NCBI RefSeq assembly: GCF_001632365.1
Contig: NW_024468585.1
Span: 1-64,000 of the forward strand
From: Laetiporus sulphureus 93-53
Taxonomy: Eukaryota; Basidiomycota; Agaricomycetes; Polyporales; Laetiporaceae
DNA length: 64,000 bases
Reading direction: 5' to 3'
The position numbers and the translations under genes are program-made. Below, in pieces: positions 12,701 through 23,800 of the stretch (positions are counted from its first letter, which is position 1; every line of letters starts with the position of its first letter). A model generated the notes under the pieces. It did no database searches. It had not been told where the DNA came from and saw nothing but the letters and a program-made list of their open reading frames with translations.

Positions 12701-13774
12701 GTGGACGAAGAAGACCATCTCTCATGCTGCGGTCTCTGCCAATGCACTGTTTCCGCTTGCGTGGCAACCAACGTATCATTCATACAGTCACGATGTAACA
12801 CGACGGCCTGCTACTTCGTTTCCTGCAGCACAGATCGCAAAAAGCTATGCCTGCTTCATGCTTTCAACACATCTTCTGACATGAAGACGTCGGAGACGAG
12901 AATTAGCACAGGCGACGTGACTAGCTTGGCGGCACTGCCTTATGTTCATTGTAATTGTAACTAGCTGCGCCTTCTCGCGATCCACTCCAGACTTGTAGCT
13001 GGGTCCACGTGGCTACCTTGTACCTCAAGTCAGTCGCATTCACAATTTTGTTCTTTTCACGAACTCATTGATGCACTTTATGTTCATTTAGAGGGTATGA
13101 TTTCATCGCGGACACCGTTCAGCGGGCGTCCCGAGGCAACGCTCTTTCCAACCACAATTTGCAATTTCGTCGTCAATCTCCGAATCACCACTGGCGCGTT
13201 GGCACGTGCTGGGCGCTCTGATCTCATTTTTCAATCCTACCACTCGCTCAGGTCATAATTCGCACTGACAGTGCCTCGCATATCAAGCCTGTTTCCGGAG
13301 AATCAGGCTTACGATTTCCCGAATCGCACACGCACCCATGGCTCCGTGGAAAATTGTCTACGATTGTGCCCTTTAAGTGAAATACGCTTGCGGCAGCGCG
13401 GTAGCCGCGCGCAGAACAACGTATCTCGGTGATTTATGCCTTGATCGGACTTTCGCTTCTTGTTCGCCGGCGGATGACATGCCTGAGGCGCCTCTGCGCT
13501 ATTCTGACGTCCTCTAAACCATTCGATAGGTGGTGGTGACATACGGCAACTGGATTCCCTCACACTATCGCAACTAGCCATCGCTGCGCAATCCTATGCA
13601 CTTCTATGCGGCAGTGTAGCGAGCCATCTGTGCCTGGTTGAGCTGCCGACTGGGAGCGCATAAAATGGGCCGTGGCGGATTTCGTCGGTCGTCACCTCAG
13701 CTCTCGCGATCCTTGAACATTATACAGATTCTTGTGAAGACGGGGCTCTCTACAGACGTTATTCGCGCTTCATA
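9774..13774. other. 4-kb gene-poor interval
   Basis: No splice-consistent gene could be built. Minus-strand open frames of 191 codons (11208-11783) and 181 codons (11826-12371) lack recognisable domains and have Cys/Ser/Arg-rich composition typical of chance frames. A 69-codon minus frame at 11860-12069 (IPNEIRQSLSMQDRQCNLF) faintly resembles the start of fungal HNH-type domains, but it is isolated. The last few hundred bases hold the dehydrogenase promoter, including CATAAAAT near 13660. The region could include decayed mobile DNA, but I found no terminal repeats or transposase. Confidence 0.5.
9928..9936 (-). promoter_or_regulatory. TATA box for the small gene at 9260-9773
   Basis: On the minus strand this reads TATATAAAC, about 155 bp before the proposed start codon. 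Position and strand fit a core promoter. Confidence 0.45.
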
Positions 13775-15012
13775 ATGTCCGGAAGCACATCATTCCAACC
13801 CCGTGTGGCCATCATCACTGGCGCCGCTCAAGGGATCGGCAAGGAGATCGCACTCAGACTAGCCCGGGACGGACTTGACGTAGCGGTGAATGACATCTCC
13901 AGCAAGAGCGAAGAGTTGGAACAGGTCGTGGCGCAAATTCAGGACATTGGTCGTCAAGCAATAGCGTTGGTCGCGGACGTCTCTGATGAAGAGCAAGTCA
14001 GAAATATGGTAGAGAAAACTGTTCAAAAGCTAGGAAGGCTAGACGTTGTGCGTTGTCCTTTCTTCACTGTTGCTTTTAGAGAACAGTCTCATTCGGTATC
14101 CTGGTAGATGGTAGCAAATGCAGGCATTAGCGTTAGCGGTTCAATCCTTGACAGTATGTCGTCAGCTTGGTGAAAACCAAGGCTTGTTGACTAAAAGGGT
14201 GAACCAGTGAATATGGAGCAATGGAACCGTACAATAAACATCAATTTGCATGGAGTGATGCTCTGCTACAAATATGCAGCGGAGCAGATGGTCAAGCAAG
14301 GAACCGGCGGCAGGCTGATCGGTCAGATGCTCTCGCTGATCGTTGACATCAGAAATATCTTACATGTGAACACTGCAGGTGCATCATCAGTGTTAGGAAA
14401 AAGAGGAAAGCTTGCACTTCAGATTCGGATTTAGCACAGAACCTGAGTTTAGATTCTGCACAGGCGCTAGCAAGCTGTCAGCGTACTGTACATCAAAGTT
14501 CGCCGTGCGGGGCCTGACACAAGCTCTTGGTATGCACCGCCTATTTGACTTCATGCTTACTGTAGATTTCATGCTGTTTTCTCAGCCCTTGAATTGGCAG
14601 AACACAAGATCACTGTCAACACGTATGCCCCGGGCGTGATCCTTACATCAATGAGTGAGCATCGTCGTAATTCATTATCTTAATCGTCTGATACCATTCA
14701 TTCACCACTAGCTAATGACCCACTTCGCGATCCTGTTCGCGGCGGAACCCATGGTGCATCGGCGAAGTTTGTGAGTGGTATCAGTACCCTATCACCTCCC
14801 ATAGCCCAACGCTCTTCCTCAGATAATAGGGGTCCCACCAGACGGGCCGGACGCAGGACCAGAAGTCGTCGCGAGCATTGTCTCTTACCTCGTCAAGCCA
14901 GAAGCATACTTCATCACAGGTATTAACCACCCTCTGCCTCACTCGTTCCATGCTCCTGAACCCGTTCTCAGGACAATCAATATCAGTCGATGGTGGCGTT
15001 CACATGGACTGA
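13775..15012 (+). CDS. short-chain dehydrogenase/reductase, diacetyl/acetoin reductase-like; one abnormal splice donor
   Basis: This is a classical SDR expected to reduce or oxidise carbonyl/hydroxyl groups with NAD(P)H. The Rossmann cofactor motif TGAAQGIG sits near residue 17, followed by VNDIS, VADVSD and VANAGIS (the NAG motif). The catalytic segment is Ser (GASSV), then Tyr and Lys in YCTSK. Downstream are NTYAPG and the C-terminal SVDGGVHMD end. Roughly eight exons join in frame, and total length, about 260 residues, is normal for the family. Substrate cannot be read from sequence. One intron (14406-14463) starts with GA instead of GT. Unless that intron is still removed, the reading frame closes shortly after GKRGKLALQ and the catalytic Tyr-Lys is lost. 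The gene may therefore be a recent pseudogene or use a rare donor. Confidence 0.8.
14406..14463 (+). other. intron with GA-AG ends in the dehydrogenase gene
   Basis: Removing 58 nt from GAAAGC to the acceptor CTGCACAG restores the expected SDR sequence GKRG-ASKLSAYCTSK exactly. The donor would read GTAAGC, a perfect consensus, if the second base were T rather than A. Length is in the normal 50-60 nt range for this genome. Confidence 0.7.
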
Positions 15013-15241
15013 AGTTCAGTGCACAGTAGTCAGCTTATACGGACGTCACGTTAGCGCAAGACGGATATTTTCTGGATTACACGCTGCCCTCGTATGCTAG
15101 AGAGTAGCGCATGACGGTATTACACATACAGTTTCGGGTCACAAGAGGTACTGTACAATGGAATCACGAGTCCACACTTAGCAAGCGGCATCGAACGCCG
15201 CCACGGTTATCATCAATGGATACATTCAAACCTTGGCGCAC

Positions 15242-16658
15242 TCACGCAGTTGCAGCTTGGCTCCCCTGAGAACTTTCAGCAGCCGAGCCTCCTCCGCTCT
15301 CCTGCACTTGCGCATTTTCTTCGTCCTGAGCAGCCGCCCCCTCGCCATCCTCCGCCGCTTCCTGTAAACTCTCGTCCCGCCCCAGGCGACCGCGCGGCAG
15401 GAGCGTGCCCGTCTCGGCGATACGCGCCCCGCGTTCGACGCTCGCGCGACGACTGTGTCCCCTGCTTACGCTACGCAGGTTTCCGGTCTCCGCGACGTGT
15501 CGGTCGAAGCTCCTGCGATGGTGGAACGAGTGCGCACGGCTGCCAAGAGGCGACACGGGCGACGGCGGCCCATCCTCGCGCGCAAACGAGATTGGCGGCG
15601 GTGCAGGCATGTGAAAGGATGTCGACGGCGATCCGAACGACGACGACAGCGAAGGTGGCGGTACGGATGGGTACGAGAGGGTTGTAGCCGCGCCGGGGTA
15701 AGGCGGAGGCGGGTTGGATGTGAGCGACGCGGAGGAGGGCGGCGTGGTGATGGCAGTAGTCGCGCTTGCGTAGCTGTTCGGGAGGGGTGACACAGAGGAC
15801 GGGGAGAATGGAAAAGGAGAGGACGAAGAGGACGAGGGTGAATGCGAGAGCGGTGTAGTCGTCTCGGACAGGTTGTTTGCCGGCCGATGGACTTGCGAAG
15901 GCGGGCGCGGGATCGGGACGGGGGGTATCGGTCGTGGGGGCTGCGTCTGTAGGGCATTAAGGCTTGTAGCAATGGACGCCGTGGGCGAGGAGGCCGAGCT
16001 CGAACGTCGATGTGTAGGTTGTGAGTACGGGTCTGCGGACGAGAGGCCAATGAGGTTGTCCACGGGCAGTCCCAACTGTCGTTCGTCGCCCTCAAGCATC
16101 TTTCGATCATCCAGAGAACGCAGAACACTCACCCGTCGTCGGTGCTCGATGAGCTCCTCGCGGTATATCTCATTCAAACGTGAGATGTGAATGAACTCCC
16201 GTTCGGTGTCGACCAGCCTTGTGCGAAGTTGCTCGTTTTCCCTGCGCATGGCGTCAAGCATCGCCTCCGGCGCGGGCTCTGCAGGGTTCTTGTGTGCTAG
16301 GAAAGCCTGCATGCCCAGCCGGGTGTCGACTGGGGATCCGCCGCCGCTGCCATTGCCATTTGCCTGAGCCTGCTGCTGTTGCGCGAGTCGAAGGGCAGAA
16401 ATCTCCCTCGAGAGCCTGTTTACATGATTTTCTGACTCGGCCTCGAGCGTGTTCTCAAGAGCAATCTTCTCCTCGCGCAACTACAGGTGGTAGATGAGTA
16501 CATTTCGAATTGAACCGTTCGAATAGACGCACCCGTTCGAGCTTGCGGGAGAGTACGTTGATAATGCGCTCCTCCTCCGCCTCGTACTGATTGATGAGGT
16601 CCTCGCGGCTGCTGGAGCTAGTGGACGAATATCGACGGATGGGGGGAGAAACAGACAT
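15242..16658 (-). CDS. SIKE/FGFR1OP2-like coiled-coil protein, probable STRIPAK-associated factor
   Basis: The N-terminal half is a long coiled coil: EEERIINVLSRKLERLREEK, then NHVNRLSREISALRLAQ, then ENEQLRTRLVDTEREFIHI and LNEIYREELIEHRRR. It is followed by LGLPVDNLIGL. This order matches my recollection of fungal proteins with the SIKE domain, which associate with STRIPAK phosphatase-kinase complexes. The second half is low-complexity Ser/Pro/Thr, then Arg-rich, with an acidic Ala/Glu/Gln end. Exon 1 ends near 16533. A second intron, 16076-16132, is 57 nt with no in-frame stop, so retention would simply add 19 residues. The coiled-coil call is firm; the family name is probable. Confidence 0.65.
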
Positions 16659-17309
16659 GATTGTCGCTCAAACCGGTGGACCCGCGAGCCAGAGAACGCC
16701 ACAAGCGCATGAGCGCCAAACCGAGCTCGCGAGTTCGCGAACTTGGACTTGGCCACGGCTCTCATCTTCGAACGGCCATGTCAGCCTGGATAATGGGGAC
16801 ATTCTCTTGGTCTCTAGCACTCGTCTCGTCGTCGAACTTGTTCATCATGATCAGCAGCCTATGCTCTGGAACGGCTCAGTCGCCTTGATTTAGCATGGGC
16901 TCCGCAATTACCAATCACTTCTGTCTTGCTGGGGTCTGGCGCACTAAGCTGTCATAGAAAAAAATTCTTGAGCAGGAAGGGCTTGCTCGACCAGATAGGT
17001 GACCGAGGTTGGCATGTGGGTGTGTTGGCATAGCTGTACGCGAGAGACACGTTCATGGCATTTCAAAGGACATCTACTACTGTATATATGCAGTTTGCAA
17101 ATACCTGATACACGCGGCGAAAGCACAGGCACCATAGACTTCCTCGCAATGCTCACACTCACACTTGGGCGGATGAGACGTACCCTCATCGCATGAGCTC
17201 TGCTATTAGCTCATATCGACAACACCTCGGCATGCCGAGAAAATTATGCATATGTATCGGTAACGGCGAATGTGAGGAGCACTCATGGGATGCGACGTGC
17301 ACACTTCGG
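16659..17309. other. intergenic, 651 bp
   Basis: Lies between the SIKE-like start and the NAA15 stop, both on the minus strand, so it should hold the SIKE-like promoter and NAA15 3' UTR. No gene or RNA seen. Confidence 0.6.
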
Positions 17310-20300
17310 TTAGCCGACTACCTCTGCCTTGTCTGCTCCTCCTGTAACTGCATCTGTCTCAGCAGCATTCCACTGCAGTGAAGAAGTCTCGCTCGGCAGC
17401 TTGAAGACAGTTGACAGCTCGAACCTCTTATCGCATGCTGTCCTGAGCTCATCTGCCCGCGGCGATTGGAGGTCTTTCAAGAAGTCGTGCACGGCAAGAG
17501 ACGTCTGAGTAGATTGGAGCGTCAGTCTAATATTTCCGGAGTCGGGGCGACGTAGGTGCCCACCTTAATGTCCAGCTTGACATCCGGATTAAGCACCGCA
17601 AACGTGGCATCTTCTACCTCTCCCCTAGGTGCTTGTAGCAGGTGTGACACCTTCGCGCAAGCCAAGATCGCCCTGGCATCAGTAGAATGCCGCTGTAAAT
17701 ACTGCGAATTGTACAGCTCCAGTGACAGCTCTTCTGGGAGCAACTTGGTCAGAGCCTCGCTGACAACAGGCCCCATAGGTGCAGGAGGTGATTGAGGTAG
17801 CGAGGCCACTATATGGCACGCCGTGAGGAGAGAGTGATGCAGACTAGCAAAAGCCACGTACCAATTGTGCGAAAGTGGACCAGTCGAACATGCAGCTCTG
17901 GATCTTCAGCATTCACAGCACGCGCGCTATTCAACGCCTTGACAGCTTGGATGTACTTCTCTGACGAGAAGGATGAGATGTAATGCACGGCAACATGCCA
18001 ACGATCACAAACTTACTTCGACGTACGGCCACGTCGTATGTTGCTATCCAAGCGTCGATGTTGTCCTTTGCAAGTGTCCTGAGCGGAGCCAAGAACTTGG
18101 CAGCCTTCTCAAGAGGGTCAGAGGCTTGCAGTAGTTTTGCTCCATCAGGATCGTCGTCCTTGGGAGCGGGCAGCTCCAGCCCCTTATCCTCGTTAACGTT
18201 GGCGTTCGCTGCGATATGTAGTGGCCGTCCAGTCAGTACACAACACTGGTGAGACAGCAGTGATCCCGACCTTTCTTGACTTCCTCGTGCACCTTTTGCG
18301 CTGCTTTTTTCGCCTTTTTCTTTGCCTTTTTCTCCGCATCCGTAAGAGTGCCTGCAAGGTGTTATGAGCTGGCCTTCGAAGCATATGTTGCTTCTCACCG
18401 TTTGATGTTAGAGTACTGGTTAAGGACGGATTATCGTGTAGACGGACGTATATCTAACAGAAAATTAGCAGTTATCCTTACGACGCGTGTGAGAAACTGA
18501 CTTACCTTCGAAGCAGCAATGGCGGTGTGTACATATGCCGGATGCGACCGCAAATGGTCTTCCCAAACAATCAGCCTATGCTCTCGATAAGCAAGACGAT
18601 CGGGAACGAGCCCAAGGTAGATGCGCACTCCAAGTACACGTTGATTGTGAACTTCCTCAGCGAGTATCCGTGGAAGTCGAACTGGTCATCCTCCAGCTCA
18701 TCGAACACCTGGGAAGATCGGTGGGAAGCATGAATGTCCATTGCACAATCGAGAGTCCGCGGAGATCATGGACCTGCGCAAGGTTTCAATGATCGCACGG
18801 ACCTTTTGTACAGCAGTGTACCTCTTCAAAGCCATTCCCAGATTGCCCTTCCGCAGATGCGCGTCACCCTCCTCAGTGAGATAAAGCAGCGATTGCATGT
18901 CCTCGAGGTCAGCACCAGGACTTGGAGCATCTTTCTAGTATAGGCGTCAATAGTCGAGGTGTGCAGCAGAAAGCAGTGGAGTTGCTCACCTTCGTGAACA
19001 AACCAAGTATATCACTCGCTTCGTCTATGAAACCAGCCCGCATTCTATACTTAGCACATTTGGTATTTAGGCAGCGATCTTGAAGGTCCAGGATACGGGC
19101 CTCGTCCAGACAACGCGCAGCGCCGATTGGGTTGCCGCACCATTTCAGCACTCTACCCTTGAACATATGAAGCTCAGGCAGTGTGGGAGTATGCAAAATG
19201 GCAACATCAAGCAGTTCAAGAGCTTTGGTATGCCGGTGTAAGTATGAATGGTGCTGAGCCAGGAAGTAAAGAGTCCAGAGGTAAGTTGTCGGGTCCGAAC
19301 TCGTCGGCTGCGGTTCCGCCGCAGGTGCGAATTTGTCGCGAAAGGCCTCTACGATCGTTTCGATTGCTTGTTGTTTGGAAAGATCACGATACAACGCCTT
19401 GACATCAGCAAATAGGGAAGGAATGCCTTTCTCCAGGCCACTCATGAGATAGGGCTCTATGAGCTCATTGAACTTGTCACCTGAAGCCGAGGTGTCATCC
19501 ATTGCTTCGATGAGGGGAGCGAAATACAAACCAACTGCAATGCTGAGTGCCAATCGCCGAGGAGCTGCAGCACGGGGTAATTGTGTAGAGAAGTCCTCTA
19601 AGCACTGCAAAGCAGCCTCCCTGTTCTCATCCGAGATTGCATCTTCATGCGGTGGCGCTCTTTGTCAGAAGGGGTCGCTGTTGTTCTAGCTGACCAGCTT
19701 ACCAAAGTCGATACCACGGTTCAACAGAAACCCTCGATAGTAATCATGACAATCTGGGTTTTGTTCAATGAGCGCCCGCCATGTGTGTTCCGCCTCACTG
19801 TCACCAAGTTTCGACAGCAATCGAGCTGAGGGTGGGCTCTGTCTGACTACATGAAGCAATTAGTAAAACTGTTGATCACGCACCTCGGAATTCCATTATG
19901 GCCATTCGATCGATGATTGCTCTTGACTTTGCATTGACATCGAGCAGCGCCAGAGCTTCACTTGTTGAACCTATCTCTTCCAGGATCCGGACGTGGTATA
20001 GAAGGACCTCCGAGTGCTCTACATCATAATCTGGAACATTCTGCCAGTGTGTGTAGGAGTATGTCCGACCTTCGTAGTGACACAGCATACCTTGAGCGTA
20101 GCCTCATACTGTTCCAGAACTTTGCGTGCTTCATCCAGGTTTCCATTCAAATGGTAAGCAACCGCAAGACCAATCCAGTTCTGGCGCAGACTAGGCCGGA
20201 GACGAAGGAGCATAAGTCGGGTCTCAACCAGGCCATCGAAGATCCGTAGCTGCGTCTGCAGATGTGCGGCATCTCGCAGAATATTGAGATTCTCCTGGGG

Positions 20301-20756
20301 GTGTGGCACACAATATAACTTCAGACACGTCACAAGAACTGGTTGCAACTGACCTTGTCAAATTTCAGAGCCTGGGTATAGGACTTGAGAGCCTCCTCGT
20401 AGTTTTTCTCCCCCTTCTGAATGAGACCAAAGACATGCCAGCAAATGTGCGAAGTAAGATCGAGTCGAATGCCTTTCTTAACCAGTTCCAGCCCTTCTTC
20501 TCGCCGACCCATGTGCGTGAGGATGAGTCCCTTCATGCAGAGAGTTTCTATAGCACATAGGACCACATGGGAAACATATTAGTGTTGCATCAGCGACATA
20601 CGTACCTCCATGCTCAGGGAATTTTTTGACGATCTGGTCGGCAGTCTTGAGGCCTTTCTTGAGTTGCCTGGTCTCATATAGGTTCAGCAGCTCTTTAAAG
20701 AGCGTCGCCTCCTTTGACGGCAGCGCCCGCTTAGGCGGAATCCCTGCGGGCGGCAT
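17310..20756 (-). CDS. NAA15: NatA N-terminal acetyltransferase auxiliary subunit
   Basis: This is the ribosome-anchoring TPR scaffold of NatA, which positions the catalytic subunit Naa10 to acetylate Ser/Ala/Thr/Gly N-termini. The N-terminus (MPPAGIPPKRALPSKEATLF, start 20756) and KGLKTADQIVKKFPEHGGT are diagnostic of the family. TPR units follow: MKGLILTHMGRREEGLELVK, HVFGLIQKGEKNYEEALKSY, then NWIGLAVAYHLNGNLDEA. Later come WTLYFLAQHHSYLHRHTKAL and the lysine/acidic linker with KKQRKRCT-type composition. The C-terminal helix HDFLKDLQSPRADELRTACD leads to the stop at 17310. About ten short introns are present and the estimated length is near 850 residues, as expected. It is head to head with PDS5. 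Confidence 0.9.
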
Positions 20757-20880
20757 AGCGGTGATTGTGGATGGTAGTCAACACGCGTTGGTGGCCCAGA
20801 AATGCGCGAAAATACAGCAAAACAACGCGTACGCGCCTCTCCTCCCGCATCCACTCCTCGACCTTCCCCTCACTACCAAT
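20757..20880. promoter_or_regulatory. bidirectional promoter, NAA15 / PDS5
   Basis: Only 124 bp separate the two start codons. Both promoters and both 5' leaders must lie here or extend into the neighbouring coding sequence. No clear TATA box is visible. Confidence 0.7.
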
Positions 20881-23800
20881 ATGGTGGCACAAACACGCAC
20901 AACGGCGCAGCCTACACACAGAAAGCTCAAGTTCCACGACAAACTCGTCAGCAGGGTTCTTTCTACAGATGCTCTGCAAAAGAAACTCAAGGTCCTCCAC
21001 GCGGAACTCGCGGAGATGGACCAAGAGCACGTGGATGTCTCCTCCCTGTCGACAGTCCGCGAGGAGCTCATTAATACCTCCATTATTCTTCACAAGGACA
21101 GAGGAGTCAAAGCCTATGCTGCCTGCTGTCTTGCCGACTTGCTGAGACTCTACGCCCCAGACGCACCATATACGCACAGCGAGCTACGCGACATCTTCCA
21201 ATTCTTCTTTCGCCAACTTTCCACTGGCCTCAAGGGCCCGGACTCTCCATACTACAATGAATACTTCCATCTGCTTGAATCACTCTCTACCGTCAAAAGT
21301 GTTGTGCTTGTCTGCGACCTCCCGAGCGCAGACGATCTCATGGTCGAGATCTTTCGTGACTTCTTCGGTATGGTCAGACGCGAGCTCGCGAAGAAGATCG
21401 AACTTTTCATGGCGGACATCCTCATCGCACTCATTGATGAATGTCAAAGCGTGCCTGCGGATGTGTTGGAATCTATAATGGCACAATTCATGGACAGGAA
21501 CACAGTAAGTCCGTCTCAGCTGACTCCTGATCGATAGCGGAGCAATCCCATCCATCCGCTCCTGCCATCACCATCTGCCAGGTGTGCGTGTGTCAGCTAC
21601 CCTTGTTAGTACGCAGAGAGAGTTCTTGGCCCGTTGCCATGATGCTGACAAGCGCCGATAGGCCATTGAGTCGGTCGTTCCAGATTCTGCTCCTGATCAA
21701 GCCCCCATGATGCGACATTACTCGATTGCTGATTTGTTTCTATTATAGCGCATGGATCAACCCGCGTATCGGCTGGCCATACAAGTGTGCAATGCAACGG
21801 CTGATAAGCTACAACGCCACGTCTGCCAGTACTTCACAGACATCATAGTGTCGCATTCGCGGGACGAGGAGTTCGATGAGGTTCAAACTGCTCATGAGCT
21901 GATCAAGCAGCTGAATAGATCATGTCCTTCACTGCTACATAACGTCGTGCCACAATTGGAGGAAGAGCTACGGGTGGAGGAGACCCAGATCCGAATCATG
22001 GCTACACAGACGCTGGCGGAAATGTTTGCGGACAAGGGTGGTACAGAGTTTGTGAAGAACTACCCATCCACATGGAGCGTATGGCTGCTGCGTAAGAATG
22101 ACAAAGCTGCTTCTGTCCGGCTCGCGTTCGTCGAAGCAGCAAAAGGCGTTCTTGTCAATTTGACGCAGCCCGAGCAGCGCGAGGCAATCGAGGAGGCCAT
22201 GCAAATGAAGCTCTTTGACCCTGAAGAGAGGGTGCGGGCAGCGGTGTGCAAGCTGTACTCGCAGCTGGATTATGAGACGGCTTTGCACCACGTCTCGGAG
22301 GAGCAGCTCCGAGCAGTCGCTGGTCGCGGTATTGACAAAAAGGTCAGAATGCGCTTAGTCAGCATTCGAGTGTGATTATGACCCGTTTGCAGGGCGCGGT
22401 TCGTATAGAAGCGATGAACGCAGTCGGCCATCTGTACAGTCTCGCGTATCCTGAAATGTACGTTCACCATTCTACCAAGCTATGTCGTGCTCATTCCACA
22501 CAGCGAGAACAACGACCCTGCTGCGACCAAGCATTTCGCTTGGATACCGCAGGAGGTCTTATCAATGTGCATTTTACACCAGGAGCCAAAGTCAGTGAGA
22601 ATAGCTGTGTTCCTGTGACCCGGACTCACTCATCAATCTGTTTCAACAGAGCCGTTGCAGAGCAGGTCATTGCAGAGTACATCTTACCACTTCCATTGCT
22701 ACCGTCTAATTCGTCATCGAAAGGCGATGTCGACGAAGCAGCGTGGACAGACCGGCTCCTATTCACTATGAAATTCCTGGACAACTCCGCCACCAATGCG
22801 CTGTTAGCTCTCTCGGGGATGAAAGGAATGTGAGTACGCGTTGCTCCTTTGTTCCACAGCATGGACGATCAAGGCACTCAGATAACTGATTGCCTGTGTA
22901 TAGGATGCGGCCTGCTACTGACCGATACGTCCAAGCATGTATCGACCACAATGTAAGTCCTTTCATACTACCATTGTAACGTCTCCTCCATTGGCAAACA
23001 TAGGGTGGTGTCATTGACAACGACGAGGATGAGATAACGCAGAAGTTGAGAGTGTCCATTAAGCGGGTTGCAGGTGCGTTTTCCAAAGCAGCCAGCCCTC
23101 CTATGTATGCGACTGATCCAGCATGCAGCAACGTTCCCCGATCCTCAGAAAGCCACTGAAGACATGCATACATTCGCGAAACTGAACGAGGGAAGGCTGT
23201 ACAAACTATTGAAGACATGTATGGACACCCAAGTGGATTTGAGGAGCCTTGTAAGGTCGACGGTGAGCGTGTCTCCTTCATCACGATCGCCCAACAGCGT
23301 GACATTGGTTCAGAACGAATTCATCAGACGGCTGGAGCAATTGACCTCCTCCATCGTACCAACCATGTCCACATTCCTCCGCCGGGCGAGCCTGCGCATC
23401 GTCAACCAATCGTCGATACCCACCCTTATTAAGCGTGTGCAGAAAGGCGATCAGTCGGGTGAGGGCTCTAGTCAGGCTGAGATGACCGCTCAGCATGCGC
23501 AGACCTGGATGAACTACATCTCGAAGCATTGTCCCGCTTTGTACAATTCTCATGTCGGGGAACTATGCAAGGCCATTGCAGATGAGAAGAATGCTCGATT
23601 GATTGAAGTCTGTCTGCAGGCTTTTGGAGCGGTGGCAGTATGGGACAAGAAGCTGGCTCCGAGCGATAGGTCTGGATTATTAAAAACTTCGTCGCACCTC
23701 TATTGACTGAACATATACTATGGCAGGCGTATCATCGACCGAGTCATGAAATTTGCCCTCAAAAGCAATGCTCGACACTCTAAGTTCGCTGCTCGCCTGC

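Noticed and set aside
15250..15790. Plus-strand frames of 100-145 codons opposite the SIKE-like gene
   Set aside because: Antisense shadows of a GC-rich, Pro/Ser/Arg low-complexity coding region.
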